This document shows positions 14,172 through 18,406 of a DNA stretch of 18,406 bases, in pieces. The notes under the pieces were generated by a model. The model made no database searches. It saw only the letters and a program-made list of their open reading frames with translations, and was not told where the DNA came from. Location: positions 1-18,406 of the forward strand of contig CAYJDW010000053.1 in NCBI GenBank assembly GCA_964368985.1, written 5' to 3'. Each line of letters starts with the position of its first letter. Within the stretch, counting starts at the first letter, position 1. Position numbers and translations under genes: made by a program. The DNA is from G023898405 sp964368985. GTDB taxonomy: Bacteria > Myxococcota > UBA727 > JABDBI01.

Positions 14172-14525
14172 CTAGAAATTCCATTCCTCTTCAGCATCCA
14201 CCAAAAAACACCCACAGCCCGCTGCTTCTTTTCCTGGATTATCGAGCGCTGGATTTTGGAAACGGTAGATCTGCTTGAAGGTCAAACCCTCTTGGCACGA
14301 CATCGGTTGTGAGCATTCCGAGAGCGGAAAAAATTGATCAGATCTTAAACAATTACACTGTTTGTCGTCGGTGAAATAGAAGCTTGTCCCATCCTTGCAA
14401 TCTGCATGCTCGCCGAGCTCACCATCGCCTTGACATAAAGAATCACTGCTGGCGCGCAATACGACGCTTTGTTCAGCAATCAGCGGTAGGGCAATAACTA
14501 GGGCGTAGAAGAATAACCTGCTCAT
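14172..14525 (-). CDS. Small Cys-rich exported protein, 117 aa
   Basis: Start at 14525 is supported by GGAGG four bases before the ATG; the longer frame to 14627 lacks such a site. MSRLFFYALVIALPLIAEQS followed by VVLRA is a signal peptide. The mature 90 residues or so carry eight Cys (SLC, ADC, QCNC, SEC, MSC, GCGC), which could make four disulfides, and many acidic residues. Such small, acidic, Cys-rich secreted proteins are often structural or host-interacting, but no family is recognised. It resembles the Cys-rich protein at 11986 in general design, not in clear sequence. The region 14526-14672 has no further gene. Confidence 0.7.
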   Translation of the reverse strand: MSRLFFYALVIALPLIAEQSVVLRASSDSLCQGDGELGEHADCKDGTSFYFTDDKQCNCLRSDQFFPLSECSQPMSCQEGLTFKQIYRFQNPALDNPGKEAAGCGCFLVDAEEEWNF

Positions 14526-14672
14526 TGGGCCTCCGACAATCGAGCTGATGGCGTTTCTTGCCAACAACCAATTGATGTAGTGGATTAATTTGAGGCTCAA
14601 ACAATATAAAAGCTTCGCGCATTCCATACAGAAAAAAATCTTTCGGCTAGAGAATCACCCCCAACCCGCAAG

Positions 14673-14810
14673 ATGAATTGGCTATCTAATTACGAAGACC
14701 GGATTCGCCGAGAATTACTCGACCAATACTCAAGTTACCTTTTTCACACCAAACAAATGAAGCAAGAAACCGGTCCTTGGTGGCAATTCGCCCAAAATCA
14801 TGATTTTTGA
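14673..14810 (+). CDS. Short ORF completed by repeat sequence, 45 aa
   Basis: MNWLSNYEDRIRRELLDQYS continues as SYLFHTKQMKQET in unique DNA, then GPWWQFAQNHDF and a stop come from the left end of the long repeat at 14770. The unique part is hydrophilic and helix-like, as in real proteins. No clear ribosome-binding site is present. It may be the N-terminal remnant of a gene cut by the repeat, or a chance frame. Confidence 0.3.
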   Translation: MNWLSNYEDRIRRELLDQYSSYLFHTKQMKQETGPWWQFAQNHDF

Positions 14811-14978
14811 GCCTATGCTCCTTTAAGATGACTTGGGCCCTGGTTTTACTAGCGAAACCGAGCCCATAAGCGATATTATGTCAACTTTTTCAGCAATCGA
14901 TTATTGTTTTGGCCCCAACTGTTAGGCATGGGTAGATGGGAAAAATCCAAAAAGGCCATTTATGCTTCCTATCCTCTT
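14770..14978 (+). repeat. 209-bp dispersed repeat, full copy 1
   Basis: Identical over 209 bp to the copy at 17903-18111, from CCGGTCCTTGGTGG to CTTCCTATCCTCTT. No terminal inverted repeats or target-site duplications are obvious and no transposase is encoded. Its right end lies 35 bp from the stop of the 857-residue gene. Confidence 0.95.
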
Positions 14979-15012
14979 AAAAATTGTTTATTTAAACAGA
15001 GCCCATGCAAAT

Positions 15013-17586
15013 TCACAGAGCATCATTCATTGGAATTTCTACCTGCTCTCCATTAAAATCTATTAAAATTAAAGTATTCGCTTTAATATTCTTAATATAA
15101 TCTGGAATATCTGATAAAGTCGCCAAATTCAACCCTTGAAGATATATTTTATTAACCTTAAATCCCTGAATTGATATGTTAGAAAAATCATCTATATCGT
15201 AAGAAAAACCATGGTTTACCAAATAGAGATCGACAGGCATGTCCTCTGAGTTTAGATTTTTTATTTTAGAATACGTATTAGTAATCAAAATAGTCTTTAA
15301 AGTCTCACTTTTTCCTGAGAAAGATAACTCTCCTTTAAAATTACAAATTATCTCCTCTAAGTTTTTAAACTTTGATAAATCGACCGGATTAATTATGCTT
15401 TTGCCAATCAAACCATTTCCTATTTTTAATGTTTTTACTGAGAAAATCTTTGCGGGGATATCATCTGTAAATACGCTGCGAGGAATTGCGGCAAACTCTA
15501 AAGAGTCTCCATATGGTTCCAGAAGTTGTTGAATACTATTTGTACGCATTTTTATCCCTGAAACGTTGATAGATTTAGCATATTTTTGCACAGAGCTGGG
15601 GTATCCATATAATTCATTAAATTGATTCAGCATGCTTATTAAAGACAAATACTCATGCGGAGTTTCCGGATATTCAGAAAATTTATTGGCAATAGCATAG
15701 CGGTCACTTGCATGGATTATCCCAATAAGTTCTCGCTCTTTTATCGACAGATTTTCTATGGGAAGGCTCTCTTGAGAAATTTGCTTGTATCTCGGAAATG
15801 CTAAAAGCATGCCTAATTTTGAACGATCGTCAATAAAAGCAAGTAAGTTATAAACAAATACCTTCAAGTTTAAATGGTCCAGCGATATTTTTACTATATT
15901 TTGTGCTTTTTGGGTGAGCATTGGATTTCTCATTACATCTTTCCAACTTTTGATCCAAGTAAGCGCGTGTAAAGGAGTTAATAACCTAATTTCTGTATTG
16001 TGCTTAAAACAATCAATAAAAACATTAGAATCAAGAGAAAGATCTATCATATTATTGTCAGAAAGAAATCTATGAAATACGCCTGTTTTATCTTTTGTAA
16101 CTAATAGTAATTTGTCAGGATTAAAATCCAAGCTAAATGGACTTTTGCTCTTACCGTTTTTTTGTAACTCTTTTAAATCATTGCTCGACAAATAAAGCAT
16201 CTCCGCATGTTGTTCGGAGGTTTTTAAGGTCAGCAAATATATGCCATCAATAGCGATAAAATACTTATTAAAATTGGACTGCTCTGCAGACCTAGTTAGT
16301 TTGATGTCTTTATTTGGATTGATGGCTGTTAAAATAGACTCATATTGTTCTATTGTTGGTAAGTTATGGTCTATTTCTATATTTAAAATTTTAGTCAGTG
16401 CTTTAATTAAGTTTTCATCTGTTGTGTCGATATCGTTGCCTAACTTATTTAAATCATAATTTACACCTTCAATAGAAGCTGTAATTTTATTCCATTCACT
16501 TCTGATATCTATACTGCTATCTGAAGCACAAGTCGATACATCATGCCTGCTATAGAATTTAATTAAATATTTTAAAGGGTGTTTTTTCTTGTGTTCATCA
16601 TCCGCTAAAGAATCAAATATTTTCGATATATATTGTAGATCAAACGTCTTTCTTTGGTGATCAAAGAGAGCAATATTGAATAGATGGCGTATTACGGTTT
16701 CTCCGCAATCTGCAAAACGATATTCTTCATCTAGCTTGCCGGTTGTTCTATTGAAATAATAAGCTCGTCCATTGTTGATAACATCAATAGAATTTATATA
16801 TGGTATTAAGCTATGTTGTTCAAATTTTTCTAGTATGTCAGGAAGAATGTTTCCGTAAGTATTTAGCGGGTTATCCATTGGAGCATCGATTTTTCTTTTA
16901 TCAATTATGCTGTCATCTAACCCATGCAATACAGTATTTAATGCGTCTTTATTGTCAAATTTTTCTAGCGCATAAGCCCATACTACTTGCTCTATAAAGA
17001 ACTCAGGGTAAACGTTAAGATTCTCCAAAATAAAGTACTCAACAATATTTCTTTTTAAGAAGTTTTTTAACTCCTTATTAACTGGCTCGAAAGCTTGGAG
17101 GTATTTTGTGCAATCGCTATTTTCTTGAGCATTCAGCATTCTTTTGTGTTTAGCGCATGTAATACCGGATTTGGTAGGCTTTATAGTACAAAGCCCTTTG
17201 GTTTTAGCCTGCCTGTAGTAAGTGATTGCGTTTAGAATAGCAGAGATTTCTTCAGGCTGTTTTAAGTGAACTGATGGCAAAAGAGTCCCAGTTCTGCTTG
17301 GAAATAATTGAATAATGATTCTAATTAAGGGATCTTCACTCTTATCTTTGCTGCTGTCTTTCGCCTCAGCGATAAACTCATTAAATCTAAGATTCGTGAG
17401 TATATTGGTATTTCTTAAAAAATAGCCTAAAACAGGCGACATATACTCGTAACCTGGCTTTAGGGCAAAATCAGAGTTTGCTAAATTTTTTGCAGGGATC
17501 ACTGCATCAGCCAAACTCGGAATCAATAATACTAGACATAACCAGTAGTTAATGCGAAAAAAACACTTTAAATTTATTATTTTCAT
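15013..17586 (-). CDS. Large exported protein with Cys motif and leucine-rich C-terminus, 857 aa
   Basis: MKIINLKCFFRINYWLCLVL followed by LIPSLADA is a signal peptide with cleavage after ADA. Residues 30-680 are long and mostly helical. At about 288-307 lies EYRFADCGETVIRHLFNIAL (Cys294), a motif I associate from memory with a family of large secreted-type proteins of intracellular bacteria in which D-C-x-E-x-x-x-R is conserved; I cannot name the family with certainty. From about 690 to 850 there are degenerate leucine-rich repeats (AKIFSVKTLKIGNGLIG, SKFKNLEEIICNF, KNIKANTLILIDFNGEQ). Cys294 could be a catalytic nucleophile. No Shine-Dalgarno sequence precedes the ATG; the leader is almost pure A/T with a TATAAT at 17599-17604. 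It is a single-gene unit, and its 3' end lies close to a long repeat. Confidence 0.8.
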   Translation of the reverse strand: MKIINLKCFFRINYWLCLVLLIPSLADAVIPAKNLANSDFALKPGYEYMSPVLGYFLRNTNILTNLRFNEFIAEAKDSSKDKSEDPLIRIIIQLFPSRTGTLLPSVHLKQPEEISAILNAITYYRQAKTKGLCTIKPTKSGITCAKHKRMLNAQENSDCTKYLQAFEPVNKELKNFLKRNIVEYFILENLNVYPEFFIEQVVWAYALEKFDNKDALNTVLHGLDDSIIDKRKIDAPMDNPLNTYGNILPDILEKFEQHSLIPYINSIDVINNGRAYYFNRTTGKLDEEYRFADCGETVIRHLFNIALFDHQRKTFDLQYISKIFDSLADDEHKKKHPLKYLIKFYSRHDVSTCASDSSIDIRSEWNKITASIEGVNYDLNKLGNDIDTTDENLIKALTKILNIEIDHNLPTIEQYESILTAINPNKDIKLTRSAEQSNFNKYFIAIDGIYLLTLKTSEQHAEMLYLSSNDLKELQKNGKSKSPFSLDFNPDKLLLVTKDKTGVFHRFLSDNNMIDLSLDSNVFIDCFKHNTEIRLLTPLHALTWIKSWKDVMRNPMLTQKAQNIVKISLDHLNLKVFVYNLLAFIDDRSKLGMLLAFPRYKQISQESLPIENLSIKERELIGIIHASDRYAIANKFSEYPETPHEYLSLISMLNQFNELYGYPSSVQKYAKSINVSGIKMRTNSIQQLLEPYGDSLEFAAIPRSVFTDDIPAKIFSVKTLKIGNGLIGKSIINPVDLSKFKNLEEIICNFKGELSFSGKSETLKTILITNTYSKIKNLNSEDMPVDLYLVNHGFSYDIDDFSNISIQGFKVNKIYLQGLNLATLSDIPDYIKNIKANTLILIDFNGEQVEIPMNDAL

Positions 17587-17702
17587 AAAACAAAATATAT
17601 TATATTAAATTAAAATGTACAGCACCGGCTGCCTGAAATTATCTGGATATCCAAAATTTTTTGCTATACTGAATTTAAGCTAACTTTTTGTGGATTATAA
17701 AG

Positions 17703-17884
17703 ATGAGTAAAGCTGTCCTTATTTTTAGTTATTATTGATAATAAGTTGTGGCAGGGATTTGGGCCAAAGTCCGAGCGTGCAGCCTTCGAATAACGATGAA
17801 ATTCTACCCACACCTCCCATAACAAGAGAGGATTTTTTAGCCTTCCGGCCCAAATGGATGCAAATACAAATGCAGGTTCGCTAA
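17703..17884 (+). pseudogene. Frameshifted lipoprotein gene
   Basis: ATG at 17703 begins MSKAVLIF and then stops at once in its own frame, but the next frame goes on as LLLIISCGRDLGQSPSVQPS, NNDEILPTPPITREDFLAFR and PKWMQIQMQVR to TAA at 17882-17884. Adding one base near 17727 would restore a typical lipoprotein signal, with the lipobox LIIS|C and a Gly after the Cys. The gene is thus a lipoprotein broken by one indel, and its downstream part also ends near the repeat at 17903. A TATACT -10-like hexamer lies at 17665-17670. Function unknown. Confidence 0.45.
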
Positions 17885-17902
17885 CTTTTGCTGCGAGTTT
17901 TT

Positions 17903-18111
17903 CCGGTCCTTGGTGGCAATTCGCCCAAAATCATGATTTTTGAGCCTATGCTCCTTTAAGATGACTTGGGCCCTGGTTTTACTAGCGAAACCGAGCCCAT
18001 AAGCGATATTATGTCAACTTTTTCAGCAATCGATTATTGTTTTGGCCCCAACTGTTAGGCATGGGTAGATGGGAAAAATCCAAAAAGGCCATTTATGCTT
18101 CCTATCCTCTT
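17903..18111 (+). repeat. 209-bp dispersed repeat, full copy 2
   Basis: Same 209 bp as the copy at 14770 with no difference seen. On the left is the broken lipoprotein gene; on the right the orphan C-terminal fragment begins within three bases of its end. Confidence 0.95.
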
Positions 18112-18216
18112 GCAGCAAAGCTTGATAATAGGGATGTAGAATGGACCTTTTCTTATGAAAAAGGAACACCTAATCCTTGGGTTTCTCGCATACGGTTTAC
18201 CGAAACTTGGGAATAA
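18109..18216 (+). pseudogene. Orphan C-terminal gene fragment joined to the repeat
   Basis: The frame reads LAAKLDNRDVEWTFSYEKGT followed by PNPWVSRIRFTETWE and TAA at 18214-18216. The sequence is clearly protein-like (beta strands with Trp and aromatic residues) yet starts abruptly at the repeat border. It is open in the same frame as the repeat peptide LLGMGRWEKSKKAIYASYP, so the repeat can be read through into it. It could be the C-terminal part of the lipoprotein at 17703 or of another gene. Family unknown. Confidence 0.4.
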
Positions 18217-18406
18217 AAAGCTTATTATTTTCATATGGTTAGCTGTTTTTAAACATCTTTTAAAGATAAAAAATGAGAATCTTCCCACTTGTGGCAGGTT
18301 GTTTTGCAATTACTACACTTACATGAAGCTAGATTTAATCGGTTACGCATGAGGCACAAAGCATAAGGCCGATAGCCATAAGCGTGCGAAGGCATGCTCA
18401 CCGAGC
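18217..18406. other. Right edge: no intact gene
   Basis: A short plus-strand frame at 18273-18326, MRIFPLVAGCFAITTLT, resembles the start of a lipoprotein signal (LVAGC) but stops after 17 residues and has no good ribosome-binding site. Nothing else is recognised to the window end. Confidence 0.3.

Noticed and set aside
18055..18309. Minus-strand frame of 84 codons ending in the repeat.
   Set aside because: The plus strand at 18109-18216 reads as a better coding remnant; the minus frame has no start signal.
1..18406. tRNA, rRNA, riboswitch and origin-like sequences.
   Set aside because: No cloverleaf, rRNA stretch, recognised aptamer or DnaA-box cluster was seen by eye on either strand; a covariance-model search would be needed to exclude them fully.

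Overview
The window is an AT-rich stretch of accessory DNA from a bacterium, most likely a host-associated, possibly intracellular, proteobacterium. This rests on the combination of remnants of IS5- and IS110-type transposases, many truncated or frameshifted genes, and a run of Sec-exported proteins of eukaryote-like architecture. No ribosomal, tRNA or housekeeping gene anchors the taxonomy, so the assignment is an inference.

Layout. 1-283: tail fragment of an IS5-type transposase. 392-1672: secreted protein of unknown function. 1784-2694: broken minus-strand genes, an RCC1-like scrap and a candidate clan CE cysteine protease/acetyltransferase whose 5' end lies in a repeat. 2939-3985: exported methyltransferase-like protein. 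4256-5224: exported coiled-coil/leucine-rich protein. 5618-6324: a gene start cut off by a repeat, then a small exported protein. 6693-7562: an Ig/chaperone-like fragment and a truncated IS110 transposase. 7555-8496: exported protein with a CheD/CNF1-like Cys-His signature. 8497-9477: GC-richer debris and a frameshifted exported-protein gene. 9478-11358: large exported protein with 12-residue tandem repeats and a strongly basic cluster. 11518-11730: truncated flavodoxin. 11986-13102: Cys-rich exported protein joined through a repeat to the 3' part of a DUF4143 ATPase gene. 13415-13741: exported ubiquitin-like protein. 14172-14525: second Cys-rich exported protein. 15013-17586: 857-residue exported protein with a leucine-rich tail. 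17703-18216: frameshifted lipoprotein gene and an orphan 3' gene fragment on either side of a repeat.

Two things tie the region together. First, every gene that looks intact begins with a predicted signal peptide, and several carry host-directed-looking folds (ubiquitin-like, deamidase-like, methyltransferase-like, leucine-rich). The window therefore reads as a secretome or effector island rather than a metabolic operon; genes are mostly singletons on both strands with their own ribosome-binding sites. Second, a dispersed repeat family (two identical 209-bp copies, one internally deleted 158-bp copy, two copies of its right-hand 60 bp, and one diverged left part) lies in a single orientation, and four of the five copies that carry the right end have a broken reading frame directly at that end. 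In one case it joins two unrelated gene fragments. It looks like a mobile or recombinogenic module that reshuffles these secreted-protein genes.
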